Assembly: GCF_003610235.1 (NCBI RefSeq)
Contig: NZ_RAPR01000001.1
Location: 3,224,001-3,288,000 of the forward strand
Length of the DNA stretch: 64,000 nucleotides
Reading direction: 5' to 3'
DNA from: Catellatospora citrea
Lineage (GTDB): Bacteria > Actinomycetota > Actinomycetes > Mycobacteriales > Micromonosporaceae
Of the stretch, positions 21,092 to 31,682 are shown piece after piece. The notes below the pieces were generated by a model. It had not been told where the DNA came from, ran no database searches, and saw only the letters and a list, made by a program, of their open reading frames with translations. Both the position numbers and the translations under genes were made by a program. Every line of letters starts with the position of its first letter. Position 1 is the stretch's first letter.

Positions 21092-21781
21092 TTAGCTGGT
21101 GCCGGCCTTGTAACCCACGCCGCGCACGGTCAAGATGATCTCCGGGCGCTCGGGGTCCGGTTCGATCTTGGCGCGCAGGCGCTGCACGTGCACGTTCACC
21201 AGCCGGGTGTCCGCCGAGTGGCGGTAGCCCCAGACCTGCTCCAGCAGCACCTCGCGGGTGAACACCTGGCGCGGCTTGCGGGCCAGCGCGACCAGCAGGT
21301 CGAACTCCAGCGGGGTCAGCTTCACCTCGGCCCCGTTGCGGGTCACCGTGTGCGCGGGCACGTCGATGATGATCTGGTTGTCCGGCGGCCCGATGGTCAG
21401 CAGCTCGGGGGTCACGTCCTCGCCGCGGCGCAGCCGCGCCCGCACCCGGGCCACCAGCTCCTTGGGCTTGAACGGCTTGACCACGTAGTCGTCGGCGCCG
21501 GACTCCAGGCCGAGCACCACGTCGACGGTGTCGCTCTTGGCGGTCAGCATCACGATCGGCACGCCGGACTCGGCCCGGATGGCGCGGCACACGTCCAGCC
21601 CGCTCATGCCGGGCAGCATCAGGTCCAGCAGCACCACGTCGGGACGCGCCTCGCGGAAGGCGGCCAGGGCCCGCTCGCCGTCGGCCACGAAGGCGGGCAC
21701 GAACCCCTCGCTGCGCAGCACGATGCCTAGCATCTCGGCGAGCGCGGGATCGTCGTCCACCACCAGGACACGCGCCCTCAT
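21092..21781 (-). CDS. mtrA: Response regulator MtrA
   Basis: 229 aa OmpR/PhoB-type regulator. Receiver domain 1-118 with acidic pocket VVDDDP, phospho-acceptor Asp53 in LLDLMLPG, and Lys in VKPFKPKEL. The winged helix (about 130-227) contains EFDLLVALARKPRQVFTRE and RLVNVHVQRLRAKIE. Essential in mycobacteria; controls wall hydrolases and resuscitation factors. ATG at 21781 gives the normal length of about 228 residues and is preceded by GAGG; a 22-residue extension to 21847 is unlikely. First gene of mtrA-mtrB-lpqB-comF. Confidence 0.97.
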   Translation of the reverse strand: MRARVLVVDDDPALAEMLGIVLRSEGFVPAFVADGERALAAFREARPDVVLLDLMLPGMSGLDVCRAIRAESGVPIVMLTAKSDTVDVVLGLESGADDYVVKPFKPKELVARVRARLRRGEDVTPELLTIGPPDNQIIIDVPAHTVTRNGAEVKLTPLEFDLLVALARKPRQVFTREVLLEQVWGYRHSADTRLVNVHVQRLRAKIEPDPERPEIILTVRGVGYKAGTS

Positions 21782-22015
21782 GCGGTAAACCTCGGCATCA
21801 TCGGCTCGCTCATGCCGTCCAATATCCCATCCCACCCGCCGAGACACGAACCCGCTTCACCGATCTCGTCCGATCGGCCAGGGTAGGGGCCACGTATATG
21901 GCCACGCCGTGCCAGGATGGCGGCGGCCTCCGCCACCCCCGGAACACGGCTCCTCCCCGGCACGCGCCACGCCACGGAACGGGCTCCGTTTCACCGACAC
22001 CCCTCGGAGCGACGA

Positions 22016-22870
22016 TTGGAACGCGCCACGCCCTCGGCCGCGCGCCGGCTGCCGCGTGACGCGGCGCTGCCGCTGCGCCCGCTCACCTTGGGCGAGCTGC
22101 TGGACACGGCTTCCGAGCTGGTCCGCCGCCGCGCCGTCCCACTGCTGGCCACCGCCGCGGTGCTCGCGCTGCTGGAGCAGGCGGTGCTGGTGCCGGGCCG
22201 GCTCACCCTGGACATCCGTCTAGGCGACGGGCCGGCCGGCCTCAGTGGCGGCTACTGGGTGTTGCTGGCGATCGGCGCGGGGCTCGAAGCCTTGATCATC
22301 AGCTGGCTCGGGCCGGTGGCCGGCCGGGCTGCCGTCTCGGCCGTCACCGGCAGGCCAGCGCCCCGGCCGGGGTGGCGTGACCGGCTGCGGGAGGTCGAGG
22401 CGACGGCCCTGGTGGGTCTGGTCGCGGCGGTGCCCGCCGCGCTCGGGGCGTTCCTCGGCCCGGTCTGGCTGCTCGGGTATCCGCTGTTCGGGCTGGCCGC
22501 GGTCGCGGTGACGATCGAGCGCCGCGGGCCGGTGAGCGCGCTCAAGCGGGCGGCCGGCTTGGCCTTGCGCGGCGGCATGCGCGGCGCGGCCGTCCGGGTC
22601 GTCGGCTACTTCTCCTGGCTGCTCATCCGCTTCGCCTTCTACCTGGGCCTGCTCGGCGGGGTGACATATCTGGACCTGCCCGCGGACACGGCGGAGTGGC
22701 TGCTGGTGCCGATGATCGTCGCGGCCAACGCGTTGGCGTACGCGAGCCTGGCGGCGCTGGACGCGGCGCTGCTGATCGAGTCGCGGGTGCGCCTGGAGGG
22801 TCTAGACCTCTGGCTCACCGGCGCCGCCCGGCACCGCGAGCCCAGCCCCGAGATGCTGGCGGCCCGCTGA
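22016..22870 (+). CDS. Polytopic membrane protein heading the MoxR/DUF58 operon
   Basis: 284 aa from the TTG at 22016; an open frame reaches back to 21917 but GGAG at 22006-22009 favours 22016. The N-terminal PLRPLTLGELLDTASELVRR resembles actinobacterial membrane proteins of the 'glycerophosphoryl diester phosphodiesterase membrane domain' type, though no catalytic domain is present. About six hydrophobic segments, with the ISWLGPVAGRAAVSAV and GPVWLLGYPLFGLAAVAV stretches. Overlaps the next gene as TGATG, so it is cotranslated with the DUF4129 gene. Function unknown. Confidence 0.75.
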   Translation: MERATPSAARRLPRDAALPLRPLTLGELLDTASELVRRRAVPLLATAAVLALLEQAVLVPGRLTLDIRLGDGPAGLSGGYWVLLAIGAGLEALIISWLGPVAGRAAVSAVTGRPAPRPGWRDRLREVEATALVGLVAAVPAALGAFLGPVWLLGYPLFGLAAVAVTIERRGPVSALKRAAGLALRGGMRGAAVRVVGYFSWLLIRFAFYLGLLGGVTYLDLPADTAEWLLVPMIVAANALAYASLAALDAALLIESRVRLEGLDLWLTGAARHREPSPEMLAAR

Positions 22871-23439
22871 TGCGATGGTGGAACGAGACGGTCGCGGTCT
22901 TCGACGACGTCATCCCGTTCGGGCTGGCCGCCTTTCTGCTCCTGCTGCTGGCGGCCCTCGCCGGGGTGCTGTGGTTCACCTACCCGGCCTGGCTGCCCAC
23001 GCGCTGGCGGGTGCGCCGCCGCCGCCGGTCGGCCGACGAGCCGACCTATGACGTCGAGGCCGCCGACGACCGGCCCGCCGCGGACGAGGACGACCCCGCG
23101 GCCGAGGAACTGCCCGCGCTGGCCCCGGAGGTCTACCTCTCCCAGGCCGACCGGTACGCGGCGGAGGGCCGCTGGGCCGAGGCGGTCCGCGAACGGCTGC
23201 GTGCCATGGTGCGCGAACTCGTCGACCGGGGCGTGGTCGAGCACGTGCCCGGCTGGACGGTGACCGAGCTGGCCCGCGCCGCCGGCGGAGCCCGCCCCGA
23301 GCTGGGGCCCGCCGTGCAGGGCGCGACGGGGATCTTCTCCGGCATCTGGTACGCCCAGCGCCCGGCGACCGCCGGGGACGACGAGCGGATGCGGGGCCAC
23401 CTGGCCACCGTGCACGAACTGGTGCGAGGTGGGCGATGA
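22870..23439 (+). CDS. DUF4129 domain protein
   Basis: 189 aa. One transmembrane segment (about 16-40) is followed by a basic strip RWRVRRRRRS, an acidic linker (55-85) and a C-terminal DUF4129 domain (about 90-189) with EVYLSQADRYAAEGRWAEAV, RERLRAMVRELVDRGVV and IFSGIWYAQRPATAGD. The ATG overlaps the preceding stop. DUF4129 is often fused to transglutaminase-like domains and accompanies MoxR/DUF58 genes; its biochemical role is not known. Confidence 0.85.
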   Translation: MRWWNETVAVFDDVIPFGLAAFLLLLLAALAGVLWFTYPAWLPTRWRVRRRRRSADEPTYDVEAADDRPAADEDDPAAEELPALAPEVYLSQADRYAAEGRWAEAVRERLRAMVRELVDRGVVEHVPGWTVTELARAAGGARPELGPAVQGATGIFSGIWYAQRPATAGDDERMRGHLATVHELVRGGR

Positions 23440-24664
23440 CGAGCCCGACGCAGCGCCGCCGGCGGTGGCGGCTGGTGCTGCCGATCCTGCCGGTGCTGGC
23501 GCTGATCACGTACTCGGTGACCGCGCACATGGTCGAGGAGCCGTCGCCGTCCGATCCGGCGTACCTGGCCCCCGCCGGTGACGGCGCCGACGGCGCGGCC
23601 GGGCTGGCCGAGCAGCTGCGCGCCCGGGGCGTCTCGATCCGTACGTTCACCGACAGCGACGACGCGTTCGAGGCGCTGGGGCCGACCCGCGGCGACGCGA
23701 CGCTGTTCGTGCCCAGCCCCGGGTTCCTCTACCGCGGCCAGCTCGACTGGCTGCGCTGGCTGCCCGACCGCGTCCGGGTGGTGCTGGTCGAGCCGGACGC
23801 CGCCCAGGTCGCCGCGGCCGTCGACTCGGTCGGGACGACCGGGCGGCGCTGGGCGACCGGCGTGGCCGCCCGCGGCGCGGACTGCGGGCTGACCGACGCC
23901 GGGCCCGCCGCGGTGGTGCGCACCCGCTACGGGCGGCTGGAGGACGCCAGGGCCGTCGTCGAGAGCTGCTACGACGGCGGGCTGGTCCGGGTGTTCGAGC
24001 ACGGCAAGGAGTTCGTGCTGGTCGGCAGCGCCGACCCGTTCCGGGCGGAGCGGGCCGGCGAGCACGACAACGCCGCGCTCGCCCTCGACCTGCTCAGTGC
24101 GAAGAGCACCCTGATCTGGCTGGACCTGCACGAGCGGGAGCCGGTCCCGCCGCAGCCGTCGAAGTCGCCGGTGGTCCAGGGCGACTACGACCCGCCCAGC
24201 GGCGACGACGCCAAACCCGCCAGGGGGCCGAGCCCGTTCCCCGACTGGCTGTTCTGGGTGGTGCTGACGCTGCTGGCCGCGACGCTGACGGTCATGCTGG
24301 CGCGCGGCCGCAGGCTGGGCCCGCCCGTGCCGGAGGCGCTGCCGGTGGAGGTGCCCGGCGCGGAGACCGCGGCCGGACGAGGCCGGCTCTACCGGCGGGT
24401 CCGGGCCCGCGGCCCGGCGCTGGAGACGCTGCGCGCCACCGCCCGGCGCAGGCTGGCCGTGGCGCTGAACCTGCCCGCCGCCGCCGGCCCGGAGACGCTG
24501 CTGCCGGCGCTGCAGGCGCGCACCGGCGACGACCCGCGACGCCTCGGCGAGATCCTCTACGGGCCGCCGCCGCAGACCGACCAGGAGCTGCACGACCGTG
24601 CCGTGGAGCTGCGGCGCCTGGTCGAAAACGTGACCGCACGACCTGTCAACGAAGGAGAGCACCG

Positions 24665-24668
<4 letters not shown>
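23436..24668 (+). CDS. DUF4350 domain membrane-anchored protein
   Basis: 410 aa. TM1 (about 13-31), an extracytoplasmic DUF4350 domain (about 45-230; GLAEQLRARGVSIRTF, LFVPSPGFLYRGQLDWL), TM2 (about 268-288), then a cytoplasmic helical tail (about 295-410). The first half resembles a Rossmann-like glutamine-amidotransferase fold without catalytic residues. ATG overlaps the DUF4129 stop (ATGA), and its own stop overlaps the MoxR GTG start. Part of the tightly coupled 22016-26962 operon. Function unknown. Confidence 0.85.
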
Positions 24669-25642
<974 letters not shown>

Positions 25643-25648
25643 GACGCC

Positions 25649-26962
25649 GTGCCCACCGCTCGTGCCGCCCTGCTGGTCGCGCTGTGCGCGCCGGTCGTCG
25701 GCGGGCTGTCCGCGCTGTACGGCATCCCGCCGTGGGCGCTGTGCGGCGTGCTGCTCGCGCTCGTCGCGGCGGCCGTGCTCGCCGACTGGGCGCTGGCCGC
25801 CGACCCGCGCCGGGTCACCGTCCGGCGCGAGTCGACCGGCGCCGTGGTGCGGCTCGGCGAGGACGTCGCGGCCACGCTGACCGTCGCCAACCGCGCCGGC
25901 GCCGACGCCCGGCTGTTGGTCCGCGACGCCTGGGTGCCCTCGGCCGGCGCGCAGCCGTACGCCCATCGGGTGGCCCTGGCCGCGGGCGACGCCGCGACCC
26001 TGACCACCACGCTGACGCCCACCCGGCGCGGCGACCGGGCCGCCGAGCAGGTCACCGTACGCAGTCACGGCCCGCTCGGGCTGGCCGTGCGCCAGGCCCA
26101 CCACCGGCCGCCGTGGACGCTGCGGGTGCTCCCCCGGTTCACATCCCGCAAGCACCTGCCGGAGAAGCTGGCCCGGCTGCGCACCGTCGAGGGCGCGACC
26201 GCGATCCGGGGCCGCGGCCAGGGCACCGAGTTCGACGTGCTCCGCGAGTACGTGCCCGGCGACGACGTGCGCTCGATCGACTGGCGGGCCACCGCCCGGC
26301 GGCGCGACGTCATGGTGCGCACCTGGCGGCCCGAACGCTCGCGGCGCATCGTGTGCGTGCTGGACACCGGCCGGACCAGCGCGGTGCGGGTCGGCGACGA
26401 GCCCCGCCTCGACGCCGCCATGGACGCCGCGCTGCTGCTGGCCGCGGTCGCGCAGGAGGCCGGCGACCAGGTCGACCTGATCGCGGCCGACCACCGGGTG
26501 CGCGCGGTGGTGGCCGGCTCGCACGGCCGGGCCACCCTGCCGCGCCTGATCAACGCGGTGGCGCCGCTGCAGCCCGCGATGGTGGAGACCGACTTCGAGC
26601 TGATCACCAGCGAGGTGCTGCGCCGGGAGCGCAAGCGTTCGCTGGTGGTGGTCTTCACCGCGCTGGAGCCGGGGGCGCTCGGCGAGGGCCTGCTGCCGGT
26701 GCTGCCCCGGCTGGCCGCGCGGCACCGGGTGCTCATCGCCGCCGTGCACGACCCCGCCCTGGCGGCCTTGGCCGCGACTCCGCTGCACGGTGCGAGCGAC
26801 GTCTACGCCGCCGCGGCGGGCACCCGCGCGCTGGCCGAACGGGAGAAGCTGAGCGGCGCGCTGGCCCGGCACGGCGTCGAGGTGCTCGATTTCCCGGCGG
26901 ACACCTTCGCCGGCCAGGTCACCGACGCCTACCTCGCCCTGAAGGCCACCGGCCGGCTCTGA
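25649..26962 (+). CDS. DUF58 domain protein, MoxR partner
   Basis: 437 aa. Two hydrophobic segments at 6-50, then a beta-rich stretch and a DUF58/VWA-like domain (about 190-350) with the signature EYVPGDDVRSIDWRATAR and the MIDAS-like VLDTGRTS. Such proteins dock on MoxR ATPases at the membrane. Last gene of the + strand operon; a hairpin follows at 26998. GTG start. Confidence 0.9.
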   Translation: MPTARAALLVALCAPVVGGLSALYGIPPWALCGVLLALVAAAVLADWALAADPRRVTVRRESTGAVVRLGEDVAATLTVANRAGADARLLVRDAWVPSAGAQPYAHRVALAAGDAATLTTTLTPTRRGDRAAEQVTVRSHGPLGLAVRQAHHRPPWTLRVLPRFTSRKHLPEKLARLRTVEGATAIRGRGQGTEFDVLREYVPGDDVRSIDWRATARRRDVMVRTWRPERSRRIVCVLDTGRTSAVRVGDEPRLDAAMDAALLLAAVAQEAGDQVDLIAADHRVRAVVAGSHGRATLPRLINAVAPLQPAMVETDFELITSEVLRRERKRSLVVVFTALEPGALGEGLLPVLPRLAARHRVLIAAVHDPALAALAATPLHGASDVYAAAAGTRALAEREKLSGALARHGVEVLDFPADTFAGQVTDAYLALKATGRL

Positions 26963-26997
26963 CCGCCGACAACGTCACGCCCGCCCGCTACCGCCTT

Positions 26998-27040
26998 GTT
27001 CGGTGTCAGCCCTGCGCTGCGCTCCGGACTGACACCGAAC
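26998..27040. terminator. Terminator hairpin between DUF58 and SpoIIM genes
   Basis: Arms GTTCGGTGTCAG (26998-27009) and CTGACACCGAAC (27029-27040), perfect 12 bp, with a 19-nt loop. It lies 35 bp past the DUF58 stop and covers the final codons and stop (27006-27008) of the opposing SpoIIM-like gene. Confidence 0.7.
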
Positions 27041-28010
27041 GGCCGCTACCGGCGAGCAGGGGTTCCTCGTCGCGCTCGGCTCGGCGGCCCAGCACGAAGA
27101 CGTACGCCAGGAAGGCGGCCCACACCAGCACGCCGATCGCGTCCCGCACGACCAGGGGCAGGAACGACGGTGTCACGAACGCCTCCAGCAGCCCGGCCAC
27201 GGCGAGCACGCCGACGAGCCCGACCGCGCCGACGATGCCCTGCCGCGCGGCCGCGGCCAGCGACTGCCCGCGGGTCAGCAGCGGCGACGGCACCACCCAC
27301 GACCAGCCGACCCGCAGCCCGATGCCGGCGGCCACGAAGATGGCGGTCAGCTCCAGCAGGCCGTGCGGGGCGATCAGGCCGAAGAAGACGTCGGCCCGGC
27401 CGTGCCCGATCATCAGGCCGCCGGTCAGCCCGATGCTCAGCGCGTTCTCCCACAGGATCAGCGCCACCGGCAGCAGCAGCACCCCGGCGGCCAGGCTCTG
27501 CGCCGCGATCCAGGCGTTGTTGGTCCACACCAGCAGGCCGAAGTTGGGCGCGAAGTGCTCGCTGTAGTAGTCCTCGAAGTCGTGCTGGACGAGGCTGTCG
27601 ATGTCGGCTTCGCTCATCCCGAAGGCCCGCGGCAGGGTGGGGTCCTGGATGACCCAGGCCGCGACCGCCGAGGCCACCAGCAGGAAGCAGACCGTGGCGC
27701 TGATCCACCAGCGGCGGGCCTGGTAGATGGCGAGCGGCAGGTCGTGGGCAAGGAAACGCGGCACCCGCTGCCAGTCCACCGGCTGTGCCCCGGTGATCGC
27801 CGCGCGGGCCGACAGCACCAGCCGGGACAGTTCGGCCACCAGCGCTGGATCGGGCGTGCGGCTGCGCACCACGGACAGGTGGGTGGCGACCCGCTGGTAG
27901 AGCAGCACCATCTCGTCGGCCTCGGCCGCGGTGGGCTTGCGCCGCCGGCTCAGCACCTCCAGGCGCCGCCACTCGCCGCGATGCTCGGCCACGTACGCGT
28001 CCAGGTCCAC
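27006..28010 (-). CDS. Stage II sporulation protein M-like membrane protein
   Basis: 334 aa. A cytoplasmic N-terminal helical part (1-105) and about six transmembrane segments (from about 107 on) typical of SpoIIM/DUF95: NNAWIAAQSLAAGVLLLPVALIL (in segments), GLIAPHGLLELTAIFVAAG. In Bacillus SpoIIM belongs to the SpoIIDMP engulfment complex; in actinobacteria it is linked to RDD and MoxR/DUF58 genes with an unknown role. GTG start with GAGGACG upstream; divergent from the RDD gene. Confidence 0.88.
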   Translation of the reverse strand: MDLDAYVAEHRGEWRRLEVLSRRRKPTAAEADEMVLLYQRVATHLSVVRSRTPDPALVAELSRLVLSARAAITGAQPVDWQRVPRFLAHDLPLAIYQARRWWISATVCFLLVASAVAAWVIQDPTLPRAFGMSEADIDSLVQHDFEDYYSEHFAPNFGLLVWTNNAWIAAQSLAAGVLLLPVALILWENALSIGLTGGLMIGHGRADVFFGLIAPHGLLELTAIFVAAGIGLRVGWSWVVPSPLLTRGQSLAAAARQGIVGAVGLVGVLAVAGLLEAFVTPSFLPLVVRDAIGVLVWAAFLAYVFVLGRRAERDEEPLLAGSGRSVSVRSAAQG

Positions 28011-28094
28011 CCGTTCGTCCTCTCACCCGTTGTGCGCCGACCGGCAGCCTAGCGGGGACGGTCACGGGGCGCGGTCCTGTGATTCACTGTGCCG

Positions 28095-29051
28095 ATGCGG
28101 CAGGGGCGGGATACATCGGAGAGCACGGCTGGGCTGGTCAGCGGCGAGGCAGTGCACCTGGAGGTCCGGCTGGCCCGGGCGGGCTCGCGGGTGCCCGCCC
28201 TGCTGATCGACATCGTCGCGCAGGTCATGGTGTTCTTCCTGCTGGTGCTGGTCCTGGTGGCGTTCTTCGGCATCACCCGGCTCGGCGACGCGGCCAGCTC
28301 CCAGGCGTCGTACATCATCGCCCTGGTGCTGACGACCGTGGGCTACCCGACCCTGCTGCTGGTGCTGACCCGGGGCCGGTCACTGGGCAAGCTCGCGATG
28401 GGCCTGCGCGTGGTACGCGACGACGGCGGCCCGATCACGCTGCGCCAGTCGCTCACCCGTGCGCTGGTCGGGGCGACCCTGGAGTGGCCGGGCCTGCTGC
28501 TGATCGTCAACTGGGCGGTGAGCCTGGTCGTGCTGACCGGCTCGCCACGCGGCAAGCGCCTGGCCGACGTCGTCGCCGGCACGATCGTCATCCACGACCG
28601 CACGCCGCAGGGCTGGGGCTGGGTCCCGACGACCCCGCCGCCGCTGGCGCGCTGGGCGTCGACCCTCGACCTGACCGGCCTCGACGACGAGCTGGCGCTG
28701 GCGGCACGCCACTTCCTGGCCCGCAGCCGCGGGCTCAGCGAGCCCTACCGCACCCGGCTCGGCCACGCCCTGGCCACCGAGATCGCCGCCTGTGTCACCC
28801 CGGCTCCCCCGCCCGACACCCCCGGCTGGGCGTACCTGGCCGGTGTCATCGGCGAGCGGCACCGCCGCGCGTCCCAGCGCCTGGCCCGGGACCGCGCCAG
28901 CCACGCCATGCTGTGGCCGGAGCTCTTCGCGCCCGTGCCCGCCCCGGCGCCCGCCGGTGCCGCGCCGGGCGATCCGGCCACGTTCCTCCCCGGCCAGCCG
29001 AGCGGCCCGACCGCCGACCTGCGGTCGCTGCGACCGGCCGCCCCCGCTTGA
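28095..29051 (+). CDS. RDD family membrane protein
   Basis: 318 aa (ATG at 28095; an in-frame GTG at 28089 is also possible). RDD domain in the first half: SRVPALLIDIVAQVMVFF with the conserved R..D pair, TRGRSLGKLAMGLRVVRDDG and GKRLADVVAGTIVIHD. About four transmembrane segments. The C-terminal half is a soluble helical region (about 175-265) followed by a proline/alanine-rich tail. It is part of the conserved MoxR/SpoIIM/RDD neighbourhood. Function unknown. Confidence 0.88.
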   Translation: MRQGRDTSESTAGLVSGEAVHLEVRLARAGSRVPALLIDIVAQVMVFFLLVLVLVAFFGITRLGDAASSQASYIIALVLTTVGYPTLLLVLTRGRSLGKLAMGLRVVRDDGGPITLRQSLTRALVGATLEWPGLLLIVNWAVSLVVLTGSPRGKRLADVVAGTIVIHDRTPQGWGWVPTTPPPLARWASTLDLTGLDDELALAARHFLARSRGLSEPYRTRLGHALATEIAACVTPAPPPDTPGWAYLAGVIGERHRRASQRLARDRASHAMLWPELFAPVPAPAPAGAAPGDPATFLPGQPSGPTADLRSLRPAAPA

Positions 29052-29128
29052 CCTCACCGCACAGGGCGGCGGGTGGTCCAGCACGCGGACCCGCACGAAC
29101 ACCCGACGCCGCAGACCGCACTACGGAA

Positions 29129-29172
29129 CCGAGGCTCCGTCCGGCCGTTCGCACGGCGGGGCGGAGCCTCGG
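29129..29172. terminator. Terminator hairpin between RDD and efeB genes
   Basis: Arms CCGAGGCTCCG (29129-29139) and CGGAGCCTCGG (29162-29172), perfect 11 bp; the 22-nt loop contains a further GCCG/CGGC pair. Located between the convergent stops at 29051 and 29190. Confidence 0.75.
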
Positions 29173-29189
29173 GCTCTGCTGTGGTCGGG

Positions 29190-30449
29190 TCAGGTGAACA
29201 GTGCCCGGCCCCAGTGGTCGCCGTCGCCGGTGACGCCGGGCGGGCAGGCCCACAGCCCGCTGGAGACGTGCCGGATGTACTCGTTGAGGATGTCGGACCG
29301 GGCCAGGCTGCGCTGCACCGGCACGAACTGCTTGCGCGGGTCGCGCTGGTAGGCGATGAAGAACAGCCCCGCGTCGAGGCGGCCCAGGCCGTCGGAGCCG
29401 TCGACGAAGTTGTATCCCCGGCGCAGCAGGTGCGCGCCGTTGTTGAAGTCGGGGTGGGCCAGCCGGATGTGGGCCTGCTTGGCGATGACAGGCTCGCCGT
29501 CGGCGCCCTTGGCCGCGAAGTCCGGCTCGTCGAACTCCTTGGCCTGTCCGAGGGGCGCGCCCTCGCCCTTGTCCCGGCCGAAGATCGCCTCCTGCTCGGC
29601 CAGGGGGGTGCGGTCCCAGGTCTCGACGGTCATCCGGATGCGCCGGGTGACCAGGTAGCTGCCGCCGGCCATCCAGGCCGCGCCGTCCTCGGCGCGGGCC
29701 CACAGCTGCTCGCGCAGCAGGTCGGTGTCTTCGAGCTTGAGGTTGCGCGTGCCGTCCTTGAAGCCCATCAGGTTGCGGGCGGTGGCCTGCTCGCGTGAGG
29801 TGCTGGAGGTGCGTCCGAAGCCGAGCTGGGAGTAGCGGATGGAGACCACGCCGAACCCGATGCGGGCCAGGTTGCGGATCGCGTGCACGGCGACCTGGGG
29901 GTCGTTGGCGCAGGCCTGCACGCACAGGTCGCCGTCGCTGATCTCGGGCCGCAGCGCGTCGCCCGGGAAGTGCGGCAGCGCCTCCAGTGCGGCCGGCAGG
30001 CGGTCGGCGATGGCGAACCGGTCGGCGCCGGCGGCGTCGCGGAACAGGGTGCGGCCGAAGCCGATGGTGAGGGTGAGCCCGGAGGCGGGCAGTCCGAGGG
30101 CCTCGCCGGTGTCGTCCGGCGGCGCTTCGGCCTGGCCGCCGACCGCGCCGAGCAGGCCCGCGTCGCGGCCCTGGGTCATCCGGGCGGCCGCGGCGGTCCA
30201 CTCGCGCAGCATCTCGACCAGCTTCGCGCGATCCTTGGTGATCACGTCGAAGGCCGCGAAGTGCAGCCGGTCCTGCGCGGGCGTGACGATGCCCGCCTGG
30301 TGCTCACCGAAGAACGCCACCGCATCGCCGGGCGAGGCCGACGCCGGCGACCGGTCGTCGTCCATCATCGCCGCGCCGACGGCGGCGGCGCCCGCCACGC
30401 CCGCGATGCCGACACCGGCCGCGGTCAGGGCGACCCGTCGCGAAACCAT
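29190..30449 (-). CDS. efeB: Deferrochelatase/DyP-type peroxidase EfeB, Tat substrate
   Basis: 419 aa. Heme peroxidase of the EfeUOB iron system, secreted folded by the Tat pathway: signal with SRRVAL then a hydrophobic stretch ending near AAAVGAA. The DyP domain has GFKDGTRN (GxxDG) and the proximal heme His in KQAHIRLAHP. It oxidises extracytoplasmic Fe2+ for EfeU or extracts iron from heme; evidence for the two differs between species. ATG at 30449 has AGGAGAGG in front and is preferred over the GTG at 30458. Last gene of efeU-efeO-efeB. Confidence 0.93.
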   Translation of the reverse strand: MVSRRVALTAAGVGIAGVAGAAAVGAAMMDDDRSPASASPGDAVAFFGEHQAGIVTPAQDRLHFAAFDVITKDRAKLVEMLREWTAAAARMTQGRDAGLLGAVGGQAEAPPDDTGEALGLPASGLTLTIGFGRTLFRDAAGADRFAIADRLPAALEALPHFPGDALRPEISDGDLCVQACANDPQVAVHAIRNLARIGFGVVSIRYSQLGFGRTSSTSREQATARNLMGFKDGTRNLKLEDTDLLREQLWARAEDGAAWMAGGSYLVTRRIRMTVETWDRTPLAEQEAIFGRDKGEGAPLGQAKEFDEPDFAAKGADGEPVIAKQAHIRLAHPDFNNGAHLLRRGYNFVDGSDGLGRLDAGLFFIAYQRDPRKQFVPVQRSLARSDILNEYIRHVSSGLWACPPGVTGDGDHWGRALFT

Positions 30450-30481
30450 CTGCTCCACCTCTCCTCGGGTCCGGCACCGGC

Positions 30482-30512
30482 CCGGCAGACCCGCGCATCG
30501 GGGGTCTGCCGG
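30482..30512 (-). terminator. Hairpin between efeO and efeB
   Basis: Arms CCGGCAGACCC (30482-30492) and GGGTCTGCCGG (30502-30512), perfect 11 bp, 9-nt loop. It sits in the 75-bp gap inside the efe operon. Without a T tract it may attenuate efeB transcription or protect the efeUO message. Confidence 0.55.
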
Positions 30513-30524
30513 ACCGGCCGGCGA

Positions 30525-31652
30525 CTACTTGGCGACGACTGCGGCGACCTTGCTGATCGGCTCGGCGAGCGCGTTGATCACGTCGCTGAGCTCCTTGAGC
30601 TCGGGCTGGGTGAGCTGGTTGTGCAGCTTCCAGCCGTCACCGGCGCGGTGCTTGCCCAGCGCGGTCTCCACGTTCGCGAACGCGGTGTCCAGGGCGGTGA
30701 CCAGCTCCGGCGCACGCTCCTCCAGCGTCGGGCGCAGCGCCTGCACGGACGCCTTGGAGCCCTCGACGTTGGCGGCGAAGTCCCACAGGTCGGTGTGCGA
30801 GTAGCGGTCCTCCTCGCCGGTGATCTTCCCGGAGGCGACCTCGTCCAGCAGCTCCTTGGCGCCGTTGGCCAGCTGCAGCGGCGACAGCTTCTCCGCGTTG
30901 GCCTTGGCCACGATCTCCTTCACGTCGACCAGCAGCTGGTCGGCGATCGGCCCGGACTTGCTGATGTCCTTCTTCTCCCACAGGTCCTGCTCCAGGCGGT
31001 GGAAACCGGTGAAGGCCATGCCCTCCTCGATCACCTCGGCCCGGCCGTCGATCTTCGGGTCCAGGTCGCCGAAGATCTCCGCGACGGGCTCGATCCGCTC
31101 CCAGTAGGTGCGCGCGATCGGGAACAGCGCCTTGGCCTTCTCGGCGTCACCGGCCTTGATCGCGGCGACGAACTCCTCGGTCTTGGGCAGCAGCGCCGCG
31201 GTCTGGCTCTGGATGTAGCGCTGGTAGTTCGCGGTGGCCTCGGCCAGCTTCGCGTCGGCGGTCAGCGGCGCGGCCGAACCGGTCACCTTGAACGCGCCCC
31301 GGATGCCCTTGCCGATCATGCCCGGCTTGCAGGCGGTCTCGTACGTGCCAGCGGTCAGCTCGACCTTCAGCTCCCGGGTCAGCCCCGGCGCGATGTTCTC
31401 GACCTCGCCCATCACCCGGTCGCCCGCGGCGTAGACGTAGAACTCGGTGACCTTCGCGCCGCCGTTGGCGATCGTGAACGTGACCGTGCCGGCCGCCGTC
31501 TCGGCCCGGCCGACCTCACAGGCGGTGTCGGACGCCTTGACCGCGATCGGGCCGGTGGTGTCGCCGGGGGCCGCCGGCTCCGGGTCGGTGGTGCAGGCGG
31601 ACATGCCCAGGCCGAGCACGGCGGTGGCCGTGAGCACGGAGAGCTTGCGCAT
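30525..31652 (-). CDS. efeO: Iron uptake lipoprotein EfeO
   Basis: 375 aa lipoprotein: signal peptide with lipobox MSAC (Cys20). An N-terminal cupredoxin-like domain (about 35-125; includes CEVGRAETAAGTVTFTI and a late Cys/Met/Met set in ACKPGMIGKG) is followed by an M75 imelysin-like domain (about 135-370) with the HxxE motif in FTGFHRLEQDLW. It binds iron and passes it to EfeU. AGGAG ribosome binding site; 30 bp after efeU. Confidence 0.95.
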   Translation of the reverse strand: MRKLSVLTATAVLGLGMSACTTDPEPAAPGDTTGPIAVKASDTACEVGRAETAAGTVTFTIANGGAKVTEFYVYAAGDRVMGEVENIAPGLTRELKVELTAGTYETACKPGMIGKGIRGAFKVTGSAAPLTADAKLAEATANYQRYIQSQTAALLPKTEEFVAAIKAGDAEKAKALFPIARTYWERIEPVAEIFGDLDPKIDGRAEVIEEGMAFTGFHRLEQDLWEKKDISKSGPIADQLLVDVKEIVAKANAEKLSPLQLANGAKELLDEVASGKITGEEDRYSHTDLWDFAANVEGSKASVQALRPTLEERAPELVTALDTAFANVETALGKHRAGDGWKLHNQLTQPELKELSDVINALAEPISKVAAVVAK

Positions 31653-31682
31653 GGGTGACTCCTGATTTTTCGAGGTGTGGTG

